DNA from: Stenotrophomonas maltophilia
GTDB taxonomy: Bacteria > Pseudomonadota > Gammaproteobacteria > Xanthomonadales > Xanthomonadaceae
Direction: 5' to 3'
DNA length: 64,000 nt
NCBI GenBank assembly: GCA_009912235.1
Contig: WNDS01000003.1
Location: 310,001 to 374,000, forward strand
Under the pieces are notes generated by a model. That model searched no databases. It had not been told where the DNA came from and saw nothing but the letters and a program-made list of their open reading frames with translations. Made by a program: the position numbers and the translations under genes. Below, piece by piece: positions 27,596-35,427 of this stretch. How positions within the stretch are numbered: the stretch's first letter is position 1; every line of letters starts with the position of its first letter.

Positions 27596-28252
27596 ATGAA
27601 GGTGTTCCCCCGCTTGCTTCTGTCCCTGCTGGTCCTGCTGCCGCTGGCAGCCAGCGCCGCCCCCGCTGCCCCGGCCGCCGCCGCGCTGGTCGAAGGCCGC
27701 GACTACGAACGCATCACCCAGGCCGGCCCGTTCCAGCCGCTGGCCGGCAAGATCGAAGTGGTTGAAGTGTTCGGCTACACCTGCCCACACTGCGCGCATT
27801 TCGAGCCGCAGCTGGAAGCGTGGACGGCCAAGCTGCCGGCCGACGTGCGCTTCACCCCGGTGCCGGCCGCCTTCGGCGGGCAGTGGGATTCCTGGGCCCG
27901 TGCCTACTACGCTGCCGAACAGGTGGGCGTGGCCAAGCGCAGCCATGCCGCGGTGTTCAAGGCCCTGCACGAGGCCGGCACGCTGCCGATGCAGAACGTC
28001 TCCCCCGATGAGCTGGCCACCTTCTACAAGACCTACGGCGTAGAGCCGGCGCGCTACACCGAGGCGCTCAAGAGCGATGCGGTGCAGCAGAAGTTCAACG
28101 CCGCCCGTGCCTTCGTGGTGCGCACCCAGGTGCCGGGCACCCCGGCGATGATCATCAACGGCCGCTACCTGGTACGTGGCAACAGCTTCGATGACCAGCT
28201 GCGCATCGCTTCGGCGCTGATTGCCCAGGTCCGCACCGGCAAGGCGCCCTGA
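27596..28252 (+). CDS. dsbA: Thiol:disulfide interchange protein DsbA
   Basis: Periplasmic disulfide oxidase, 218 residues. Signal peptide ('LLLSLLVLLPLAASAAPA'), then 'VVEVFGYTCPHCAHFEPQLEAW' with redox site CPHC (residues 63-66), the helical insert, and cis-Pro loop 'QVPGTPAMIINGRYLV'. Start ATG 27596 with GGAGA 10 bases upstream. A second DsbA-family gene follows immediately, after a 15-bp terminator hairpin. Confidence 0.94.
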   Translation: MKVFPRLLLSLLVLLPLAASAAPAAPAAAALVEGRDYERITQAGPFQPLAGKIEVVEVFGYTCPHCAHFEPQLEAWTAKLPADVRFTPVPAAFGGQWDSWARAYYAAEQVGVAKRSHAAVFKALHEAGTLPMQNVSPDELATFYKTYGVEPARYTEALKSDAVQQKFNAARAFVVRTQVPGTPAMIINGRYLVRGNSFDDQLRIASALIAQVRTGKAP

Positions 28253-28273
28253 CCCACCCGCCGGTTGCCCCCC

Positions 28274-28306
28274 GGTCCGGCCCGGTTCGCTGAACCGGGC
28301 CGGACC
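28274..28306 (+). terminator. Perfect 15-bp terminator hairpin after dsbA
   Basis: GGTCCGGCCCGGTTC (28274-28288) and GAACCGGGCCGGACC (28292-28306) pair perfectly around a GCT loop and are followed by CTTTG. It separates dsbA from the second DsbA-like gene, suggesting separate transcripts. Confidence 0.8.
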
Positions 28307-28395
28307 CTTTGACACGGCGCCGTCGCCGGTGCGTGTCATCATTTCCCCCTGGCCGGTGCATGCGCCGGCCCCGCCATGATGCTGGAGACGCTTCA

Positions 28396-29241
28396 ATGAA
28401 GACCCGTTATGCCCTCGCGCTCATGGCGCTGTTGCCGATCCTGGCTGCCTGCAAGGCCCAGGACGGTACCGCCTACACGTCGGCCGCCACTGACCCGGCC
28501 GCCGCCCCGGCACCGGCTGAAACCGCTCCGGCTGAAGCCGCTCCGGCCGAGACCGCCCCGGCCAGCGAGGGCACCGCCCCGGCCGCCGAGGGTGACAAGG
28601 CCCCGGCCGACGCCGCCGCCGCAGCCCCGGCCCCCACCACCACGGCGCTGACCGGCCCGGCCCCGGTGGAAGGCACCGACTACCAGGTCATCACCAACGG
28701 CCAGCCGTTCCAGCCGGTGGCCGGCAAGGTCGAAGTGGTCGAGATCTTCGGTTATGTCTGCCCGGCCTGTGCCGCCTTCCAGCCGCTGGTCGGCCCGTGG
28801 AAGGCCGGTCTGCCCAGTGACGTGAACTTCGTCTACGTGCCGGCCATGTTCGGCGGCACCTGGGACAACTACGCCCGCGCCTTCTACGCCGCCCAGACCC
28901 TGGGCGTGCAGGAAAAGACCCACGAGCCGCTGTATCTGGCCATCCATGAGAAGAAGACCCTGAAGGGGGAGCACGGCACCGACACGGTTGACGACATCGC
29001 CAAGTTCTATGCCGGCTACGGCGTGGACCCGAAGCAGTTCGCCGCCACCATGGGCAGCTTCGCGGTGAATGCCAAGACCAACTCGGCCAAGCAGTTCGCC
29101 CAGCGCAGCGCGATCAGCGGCACCCCGTCGCTGATCGTGGACGGCAAGTACCTGGTGAAGGGCAAGAGCTTCCCGGACATGCTGCGCATCACCGACCACC
29201 TGATCGCCCGTGAGCGCGCCGCCGCCAAGGCCGGTCACTGA
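28396..29241 (+). CDS. Lipoprotein DsbA-family thiol oxidoreductase with Ala/Pro-rich linker
   Basis: 281 residues. The N-terminus has a lipoprotein signal 'MALLPILAAC' (Cys about residue 16), then about 75 residues of Ala/Pro/Glu repeats ('APAEAAPAETAPA'-type), then a full DsbA domain resembling its neighbour: 'VVEIFGYVCPACAAFQPLVG' with redox site CPAC (residues 122-125) and cis-Pro loop 'AISGTPSLIVDGKYLVKG'. The linker probably lets a lipid-anchored catalytic domain reach substrates across the periplasm (inference). It looks like a tandem duplicate of dsbA with an altered active site (PA instead of PH), which usually lowers oxidising power. Confidence 0.92.
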   Translation: MKTRYALALMALLPILAACKAQDGTAYTSAATDPAAAPAPAETAPAEAAPAETAPASEGTAPAAEGDKAPADAAAAAPAPTTTALTGPAPVEGTDYQVITNGQPFQPVAGKVEVVEIFGYVCPACAAFQPLVGPWKAGLPSDVNFVYVPAMFGGTWDNYARAFYAAQTLGVQEKTHEPLYLAIHEKKTLKGEHGTDTVDDIAKFYAGYGVDPKQFAATMGSFAVNAKTNSAKQFAQRSAISGTPSLIVDGKYLVKGKSFPDMLRITDHLIARERAAAKAGH

Positions 29242-29264
29242 TCGACGCAACGCGCACCACCGCC

Positions 29265-30032
29265 GTGAGCCCCCCCCACACACGGACCCTGCGCCTGCTG
29301 ACGGCCAACATCCAGGCCGGTTCCAGCACCCGCCGGTACAGCGACTATGTGACCCGCAGCTGGTCGCATGCGCTGCCGGCGGGCCGCAAGCGCAGCAGCC
29401 TGGATGCCATCGCCACGCTCGCGCGTGGCCATGACATCGTCGGCCTGCAGGAGGCCGACCCCGGCAGCCTGCGGTCGGGCTTCACCAACCAGACCCACTA
29501 CCTGGCCCAGCATGCCGGCTTCAACTACTGGAGCCACCAGCCGAACCGGCGCATGGGCGGTGTGGCGTCCAGCGCCAACGGCCTGCTCAGCAAGCTGGAA
29601 CCGGTGGAAGTGCAGGACCACGCCCTGCCCGGCCGCATGGGCGGGCGCGGGGTACTGCTGGCCCGTTTCGGCGACGGTGCCGATGGCCTGGCCGTGGCCG
29701 TGGCCCACCTGTCACTGGGGGCCGGCTCGCGCATGGCACAGCTCGGCTTCATTGCCGAGCTGCTGTCCGACCACCCCAATGTCGTGCTGATGGGCGACTT
29801 CAACTGCCTGGCCGAACGGCCGGAAATGCAGGTGCTGTACCAGAAGACCACGCTGCAGCCGCCGGGCTGCATCGTGCCGACCTTCCCCAGCTGGCGCCCC
29901 GACCGCGCCATCGACCACATCCTGGTCAGCAGCGGCCTGCAGACCCGCTCGGTGGAAGCGGTGCCCGCCGCGTTCTCGGACCATCTGGCGTTGGCCATGG
30001 AAATCGACGTGCCCCTTGAGGCCCTGCGCTGA
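29265..30032 (+). CDS. Endonuclease/exonuclease/phosphatase (EEP) superfamily protein
   Basis: 255-residue metal-dependent phosphoesterase of the EEP fold. Catalytic motifs in order: 'LLTANIQAG' (Asn), 'DIVGLQEADPGS' (Glu metal ligand), 'VAHLSLGAGSR' (His), 'VLMGDFNCL' (Asp/Asn), 'RAIDHILVS' and 'FSDHLALAMEI' (Asp-His pair). No signal peptide, so probably cytoplasmic. GTG start at 29265, 23 bases after the DsbA-like stop. Substrates in the family range from DNA to phospholipids and inositol phosphates, and cannot be chosen here. Confidence 0.88.
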   Translation: MSPPHTRTLRLLTANIQAGSSTRRYSDYVTRSWSHALPAGRKRSSLDAIATLARGHDIVGLQEADPGSLRSGFTNQTHYLAQHAGFNYWSHQPNRRMGGVASSANGLLSKLEPVEVQDHALPGRMGGRGVLLARFGDGADGLAVAVAHLSLGAGSRMAQLGFIAELLSDHPNVVLMGDFNCLAERPEMQVLYQKTTLQPPGCIVPTFPSWRPDRAIDHILVSSGLQTRSVEAVPAAFSDHLALAMEIDVPLEALR

Positions 30033-30075
30033 CGCAGCGCGGGTGCAAACCGGGTTGGCACGCTCTTCGCTTCTG

Positions 30076-30196
30076 GTAGGTGCCAACCTTGGTTGGCACG
30101 CTCAAAGCATCCACGCATGGCGTGGATCTACAAAAGCCGCATGCATCCACACATGGCGTGGATTCCCGAAGCCGAACGCATCCACGCATGGCGTGG
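30076..30196. repeat. SMAG palindrome followed by three ATCCACGCATGGCGTGGAT units
   Basis: A SMAG element with GTAG (30076-30079) and TGCCAACC-TT-GGTTGGCA (30081-30098), followed by three copies of a palindrome: ATCCACGCATGGCGTGGAT (30109-30127), ATCCACACATGGCGTGGAT (30145-30163) and ATCCACGCATGGCGTGG (30180-30196). Units are spaced 35-36 bases with variable spacers. They lie between convergent genes. Confidence 0.85.
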
Positions 30197-30206
30197 CCCC
30201 CTCGTA

Positions 30207-31088
30207 TCAACCAGGCTGTGCCGCCGGTACCCGCCCGCGGCGGGCGGTCACGGTGCTGTCCACCGACGCCAGCACCGTGCAGCCGATCGCCAGCCACTGC
30301 TGCCCCTGCAGGTGATCATGCAGCAGCAGCATCGCCCACAGCGCGGCCGCCGCCGGCTCCATGCTGATCAGGATGCCGAAGGTCTCCTTGGGCAGGCGCT
30401 TGAGCGCCATCATTTCCAGCGACATCGGAATGGCGCTGGACACCAGCGCCACCAGCAGCCCGGCCAGCAGGATCTTCGGGTCCAGCAACGCCATGCCGGC
30501 ATGCGCCACGCCCACCGGCACCACCACCAGCGAGGCTGCCAGCAGCCCCAGTGACACCGTATGCCCGGCATGCAGGTGGCTGGCGCGCTTGCCGAACACG
30601 ATGTACAGCGCCCAGCAGGCGGCCGCCCCCAGCGCATACAGCACCCCGCCCAGGTCCAGCGCCGGGCCACCGCCCAGCGGCAGCAACAGCAGCAGCCCGA
30701 TGACCGCGCAGCCCACCCAGACGAAGTCGACCACCCGCCGCGAGGACAGCATCGCCACCGCCAGCGGCCCGGTGAACTCGATGGCCACCGCAATGCCGAA
30801 GGGAATGGTGCGCAGGGCCATGTAGAACAGCAGGTTCATCAGCCCCAGCGTGAGGCCGTAGCGCAGGATGGTCAGGGCATCGACACGGCGGGTCGTCCAG
30901 CGCCACGGCCGCCAGAACAACAGCAGCAGCAGCGCCGAAAAGCCCACGCGCAGGGCGCTGGTGCCCTGCGCTCCGATCAGGGGAAACAGCTGTTTGGCGT
31001 ACGAGGTGCCCATGGTCAGCGCGGTGACCGAACCGAGCACGGCCAGCGCCGGCAACAGGGGCGCGAATCGAGAGGTCTGCATGCGCAC
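30207..31088 (-). CDS. rhtA: EamA/DMT family exporter, RhtA-like (threonine/homoserine efflux)
   Basis: A 293-residue, ten-helix drug/metabolite transporter made of two EamA repeats. 'TMGTSYAKQLFPLIGAQGTSALRVGFSALLLL' (motif AKQLFPLIGAQGTSALR) is characteristic of the RhtA branch, and 'EFTGPLAVAMLSSRR' and 'SSAIPMSLEMMALKRLP' (second repeat) support it. RhtA exports threonine, homoserine and related amino acids. Start at 31088 or the second Met at 31082. It is divergent from an Lrp/AsnC regulator only about 66 bases away, a common pairing for amino-acid exporters. Confidence 0.85.
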   Translation of the reverse strand: MRMQTSRFAPLLPALAVLGSVTALTMGTSYAKQLFPLIGAQGTSALRVGFSALLLLLFWRPWRWTTRRVDALTILRYGLTLGLMNLLFYMALRTIPFGIAVAIEFTGPLAVAMLSSRRVVDFVWVGCAVIGLLLLLPLGGGPALDLGGVLYALGAAACWALYIVFGKRASHLHAGHTVSLGLLAASLVVVPVGVAHAGMALLDPKILLAGLLVALVSSAIPMSLEMMALKRLPKETFGILISMEPAAAALWAMLLLHDHLQGQQWLAIGCTVLASVDSTVTARRGRVPAAQPG

Positions 31089-31154
31089 AGTCTATTGCGC
31101 TGGCGGCGAGCACTTGGCTCAATTGACGGCCCGTCCATGCAACTTCCACTCACC

Positions 31155-31628
31155 ATGGCCACCGCCCCCGTGCTGGACAGCTTCGACCGCGCCATCCTGG
31201 CCCTGCTGCAGCAGGACAACACCCTGCCGCAGCGGCAGATTGCCGAGGCCGTGCACCTGTCCGCACCGGCCGTGCAACGCCGCATCCGGCGGCTGCAGGA
31301 CACCGGCGTGATCGCCGCCAACGTGGCCGTGCTCGATGCGGCCAAGGTGGGCCGCCCACTCACCCTTCTGGTCGAGGTGCGCGTGGTCAGCGAGCAGCGC
31401 GCGCGGCTGGCCCCGTTCAAGCAGCGCGTGCAGGACGACCCGGCCGTACAGCAGTGCTGGTCGATCACCGGCGATGGCGATTTCCTGCTGGTGCTGTCGG
31501 CGGCCTCGATGGAGGAATACGAAGCGATCAGCGAGCGTCTGTTCGGCCACGATGACAACATCGAGCGCTTCCGCACCTCGGTGGCGCTGGGCACGTTGAA
31601 GCAGGGGCTGTCGCTGCCGCTGGGGTGA
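31155..31628 (+). CDS. Lrp/AsnC family transcriptional regulator
   Basis: 157 residues: N-terminal helix-turn-helix 'DSFDRAILALLQQDNTLPQRQIAEAVHLSAPAVQRRIRRLQDTGVI' (motif IAEAVHLSAPAVQRRI) and C-terminal RAM effector domain ('VRVVSEQRARLAPFKQRV', 'WSITGDGDFLLVLSAASMEEYE'). Start placed at 31155 so that the protein begins 'MATAPVLDSFDRAIL', the usual distance from the first helix; ATG 31137 would add six residues. Divergent from the RhtA-like exporter, which it likely controls in response to an amino acid. Confidence 0.9.
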   Translation: MATAPVLDSFDRAILALLQQDNTLPQRQIAEAVHLSAPAVQRRIRRLQDTGVIAANVAVLDAAKVGRPLTLLVEVRVVSEQRARLAPFKQRVQDDPAVQQCWSITGDGDFLLVLSAASMEEYEAISERLFGHDDNIERFRTSVALGTLKQGLSLPLG

Positions 31629-31716
31629 GCGCCCGGCGCCAAACCCGCGTTCGGCAAGCGCTCCCTTCGCAGCACGCTGACGCCCCCGCATGCGCTCGCC
31701 CCTACACTGTCTGTCC

Positions 31717-32268
31717 ATGAGCACCGCGCCCTCCCCTGCCCACCGCCTGCGCCGCTGGCTGCTGCGTGGCCTGGCCCTGGTGGTGCTGGCGGTGGTGGCC
31801 CTGGCGGTGTGGAACAGCCGCTGGGCGGCCGCACCGAAGATGTTGTGGACGCTCTCGCGCCTCCCGCCGGCAAGCACGCTGCCGGTGCCGGTGGACGGCG
31901 TGCAGCCACGCCAGATTGCCGATACGTTCGGTGCCCCGCGTGGCCGCGACCGCGAACACGCCGGCGTGGATATCTTCGCCAGGCGCGGCACGCCGGTGCG
32001 CAGCGCCACCTCCGGGGTGGTCAGCAGCGTTCTCGAAGGCGGGCTGGGCGGCCGCCAGGTGTGGGTGGTCGGCCCGGCGCGCGAGCGCTATTACTACGCC
32101 CATCTGGACGGCTGGGCCGCCCAGCTGGCGCAGGGCCAGGTGGTGCAGGCCGGCGATCTGCTCGGCTACGTGGGCGACAGCGGCAACGCCAAGGGCACCC
32201 CGCCCCACCTGCATTTCGGCATCTACGGGCCGGTCAGCGCACGCGATCCGCTGCCGCTGCTGCGCTGA
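31717..32268 (+). CDS. M23 family metallopeptidase (LytM/peptidoglycan endopeptidase)
   Basis: 183 residues with an N-terminal membrane anchor (about residues 14-32, 'LLRGLALVVLAVVALAVW') and a LytM domain in the periplasm. Zinc motifs HxxxD 'EHAGVDIFAR' and HxH 'PPHLHFGIYG' are both intact, along with 'YYYAHLDGW', so it is likely catalytically active in peptidoglycan cross-link cleavage. Start at 31717 ('MSTAPSP'); the longer in-frame start at 31690 lacks support. The next gene starts 219 bases downstream after a Fur-like site. Confidence 0.9.
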   Translation: MSTAPSPAHRLRRWLLRGLALVVLAVVALAVWNSRWAAAPKMLWTLSRLPPASTLPVPVDGVQPRQIADTFGAPRGRDREHAGVDIFARRGTPVRSATSGVVSSVLEGGLGGRQVWVVGPARERYYYAHLDGWAAQLAQGQVVQAGDLLGYVGDSGNAKGTPPHLHFGIYGPVSARDPLPLLR

Positions 32269-32299
32269 CCCTCGCAAACCTGAGCGTTAGCGATTTGTA

Positions 32300-32318
32300 A
32301 ATAGAAATGGTTCGCATT
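32300..32318. promoter_or_regulatory. Putative Fur box upstream of siderophore receptor
   Basis: AATAGAAATGGTTCGCATT matches 13 of 19 positions of the palindromic AATGAGAATCATTCTCATT-type iron box. It lies 170 bases before the receptor start, so the gene probably has a long leader or a second promoter nearer the start. Confidence 0.5.
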
Positions 32319-32487
32319 CCGATGCTTGCGCTTTCGGGCCGCCAGGACGGCGTGCCCTTGCTCGCAATGCCCAGCCACCGCCCTGCCAGCAGGGCCCGCC
32401 AGCGGCGTGAGACCCCGCCCAAGCCGCTGCGCCAGACCTTCCGGGACGCCCGGTCGGACGCATGCGCGTACCCGTCCAGGAAAACCG

Positions 32488-34643
32488 ATGACCCGCCCTG
32501 CTTCCCTGCTGCTGCCGCACCGTCTGTCCGCCGCCGTGGTTGTTGCGCTGTGCGCGACTGCCGCCCCGGCCTTCGCCGACACCGCCGCCGACCCGACCAC
32601 GCTGGACAAGGTGGTGGTGAAGGGCGAGCGTGCCGAAGGCTATTCGGTGCGCCGCACCTCGGCCGGCACCCGCTTCAACCTGGCGCCGCGCGAGATTCCG
32701 CAGTCGATCAGCATCATCAGCCACCAGCGCATCGAAGACCAGAAGCTGGACGACATCATCGACGTGCTGCGCAACACCACCGGCGTGAGCAGCACCCAGT
32801 CGGACACCGAACGCACCGAGTTCTACGCACGGGGCTTCTACATCGACAGCTACCAGTTCGACAACCTGCCCACGCAGATGGTGCAGAACTGGAGCTACGG
32901 CGATTCCGGCCTGGACCTGGCGCTGTATGACCGCGTGGAAGTGGTGCGCGGTGCCACCGGCCTGCTCAGCGGCGCAGGCAACCCGTCGGCCTCGGTGAAC
33001 CTGATCCGCAAGCACGCCGACAGCGCGCAGCTGACCGGCAGCGTGGCCGTGAACGTGGGCAGCTGGGGCCGTACCCGCACCACCGTGGACGTGGGCAGTG
33101 CGCTCAATGCCAGCGGCACGGTGCGCGGCCGCGTGATCGGCAGCTACCTGGACACCGATTCGCAGATAGACCGCTACAACCAGCGCAAGACGCTGGGCTA
33201 TGCGGTCATCGACGCCGACCTGACCCCGGACACGCTGCTGAGCGTTGGCTACGACTACCAGCAGAAGCGCGCCAATGGCGCCGCCTGGGGCGGCTTCCCG
33301 ATGCTGTATTCGGACGGCACGCGCACCCCGTACGACGAATCGTTCAACGCCAGCCCGGACTGGACCTACTGGGACACCACCAGCAAGCGCCTGTTCGCCA
33401 CCCTGGAACACACCTTCGCCAATGACTGGAAGGTGCGCATCGGCGCGACCCACGACAAGACCAACGCCGACGACAAGCTGTTCTACCCGGCCTACAACGA
33501 CTGGAGCACCAGCGCGTCGTACTTCAACAAGAACACCGGCGCCGGCATTTCGCCGTCGCCCGGCTTCTACAACACCGAGCGCAAGGTCGATGCGCTCGAT
33601 GGCTACGTGGAAGGCCCGTTCCAGCTGTTCGGCCGCCAGCATGAGTTCATGGCCGGCCTGAGCTACAACAAGCGCCGCTACGCCAACTACGGTGACTACC
33701 AGGTGGGCGGTGACGGCAAGCCGTGGAATCCCATCACCAGCTGCCTGGGCTGGACCGGCAACATCCCCGAACCGAACTGGAACCCGCTGGCACTGGCCAG
33801 CCAGGGCACCATCACCCAGAAGGCAGGCTATGCCGCCACGCGCCTGTCGCTGGCCGACCCGCTGAAGCTGATCATCGGCGCGCGCTACACCGACTGGAAG
33901 AGCGAGGGCGAAGACAACGACCGTTCGCACAAGGTCACAACGCCCTATGCCGGCCTGGTCTATGAAATCAACCCGACCTAATCCGCCTATGCCAGCTACA
34001 CAGAGATCTTCCAGCCGCAGACGCTGAAGAACCGCCAGGGCAGCTACCTGGACCCGGTGGATGGCAAGAGCTACGAAGTGGGCGTGAAGGGGCCTGGTTC
34101 GACAACCGCCTGAACGCCTCGCTGGCCGTGTTCCGCATCGAGCAGGACAACGTCGGCCAGGTCACCGGCGAACCGGTGCTGGGCTCGCCCAATGAATTCG
34201 CCTACGTCGCTGCTCGCGGCACCGTCAGCCGCGGCTTCGAATTCGAGCTCAACGGCGAACTGGCCCCGGGCTGGAACGCCAGCTTCGGCGCGTCGCGCTA
34301 CGTGGCCAAGGACATCAACGATGCCGACATCAACACCAACCTGCCGCAGACCACGCTGAAGCTGTTCACCAGCTACACCCCGCATTCGCTGCAGGCACTG
34401 ATTGTCGGCGGCGGCGCCAACTGGCAGAACCGCATCTACTACGCCGTGCCTGCCTACGGTCGCATCGAGCAGCAGGGCTATGCGCTGGTCAGCGCCTTCG
34501 TGCGCTACCGCATCTCCCCGGAGTTCAGCGTGCAGGCCAACCTCAACAACCTGCTGGACAAGAAGTACCTTTCGCAGATCAACGGCTACGGTGCGTTTGG
34601 CGATGGCCGCAACGGCTCGCTGACCTTCACCTGGTCGTTCTGA
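32488..34643 (+). pseudogene. TonB-dependent siderophore receptor, interrupted by a stop codon and a frameshift
   Basis: Ferric-siderophore receptor of the FpvA/FhuE/FoxA type (TIGR01783-like): signal peptide 'VVVALCATAAPAFAD', Ton-box region 'LDKVVVKGERA', plug motifs 'REIPQSISIISHQRIEDQKLDDIIDVL' (motif PQSISIISHQRI), 'FYARGFYIDSYQFDNLP', 'YDRVEVVRGATGLLSGAGNPSASVNLIRK' (motif RVEVVRGATGLLSGAG), and a C-terminal barrel ending in 'TFTWSF'. It is broken at TAA 33979-33981 (where 'NPTYSAYASYTE' is expected, so Tyr to stop) and by a missing G in the GGGG at 34089-34092 ('VKGAWFDNRLNAS' expected). Repair gives 718 residues. A ferric-uptake site is visible upstream. Confidence 0.88.
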
Positions 34644-34664
34644 CCGGCGGCCGCGCGTGCGACA

Positions 34665-34689
34665 CGACGGCAGGCACTGTCTGCCGTCG
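34665..34689. terminator. Hairpin between convergent receptor and LysE genes
   Basis: CGACGGCAG (34665-34673) and CTGCCGTCG (34681-34689) pair perfectly with a 7-base loop. No U-tract follows in either direction, so the termination role is tentative. Confidence 0.5.
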
Positions 34690-34697
34690 GTCGCGCT

Positions 34698-35320
34698 TCA
34701 GCCGCTGGCCAGCAGGGCGGCACCCAGGCCGATGAACAGGCTGCCCACGCCGCGATCGAAACGCCGGCGCCAGCGTGGCACCTGCAGGTAGCCGGCAATG
34801 CACTGCGTCACCAGCGCGAACAGCAGGTAGCACAGCACCTCGGTAAGGGCGAAGGTGGCCAGCAGGATCTGCAGCTGCGGCAACTGTGGGCGCGCTGCGT
34901 CCATGAACGGCGGCAGGAACGCCACCGTGAACAGCAACATCTTGGGGTTGCTGACCCCGATCAGGAAACCGTCGCGGAACAGCAGGCGCCGCGAAACGAT
35001 GACGCAACCGCCGCCATTTCCCACATCCAGCGGGGCCTGCCGGCGCCGCCAGGCGTCGATACCCAGCCACGCCAGATAGAGCGCACCGCCTACGCGCAGC
35101 ACGCCCAGCAGTGAGGGGGCCGCCTCCAGCGCCGCGGCCAGGCCCAGCGCCGAGGTGCCCATCAACACCATCACCCCGGCCAGGCAGCCGCCCATGCTGA
35201 ACAGACAGCGGCGCAGGCCGCAGCTGGCACTGCGGTCCAGTACATGCAACAGGTTGGGCCGGGGGCGGCTGACAGCAGCAGCGCGGAAACGACGAACAGC
35301 AACCAGGTATTGAGATCCAT
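34698..35320 (-). pseudogene. LysE/RhtB family amino-acid exporter, frameshifted near the N-terminus
   Basis: Six-helix LysE-family exporter. The start ATG at 35320 reads 'MDLNTWLLFVVSALLLSAAPGP' and then breaks in a GGG run on the + strand (35256-35258), where four G are expected to continue 'NLLHVLDRSASCGLRRCLFSMGG' (family motif PGPN). The remainder ('VLRVGGALYLAWLGIDAWRRRQ', 'GVSNPKMLLFTVAFLPPFM') is in the shifted frame to 34698. Repair gives 207 residues, the usual size. It may export a basic or neutral amino acid. Confidence 0.88.
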
Positions 35321-35427
35321 ATCGCAAGCCAGTGGAATGAGGGGCGGAAGTATTCCCGCCCCTCACCGGGACATCTGCGACACGTTTGGCAGATCGCGTC
35401 AGCTAGTGACGATTGCAACTTTTCCTA

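Noticed and set aside
30109..30196. CRISPR-like array
   Set aside because: Units are short self-complementary palindromes of 19 bases with only 16-17-base spacers, three copies, and no cas genes; they belong to a dispersed repeat family.
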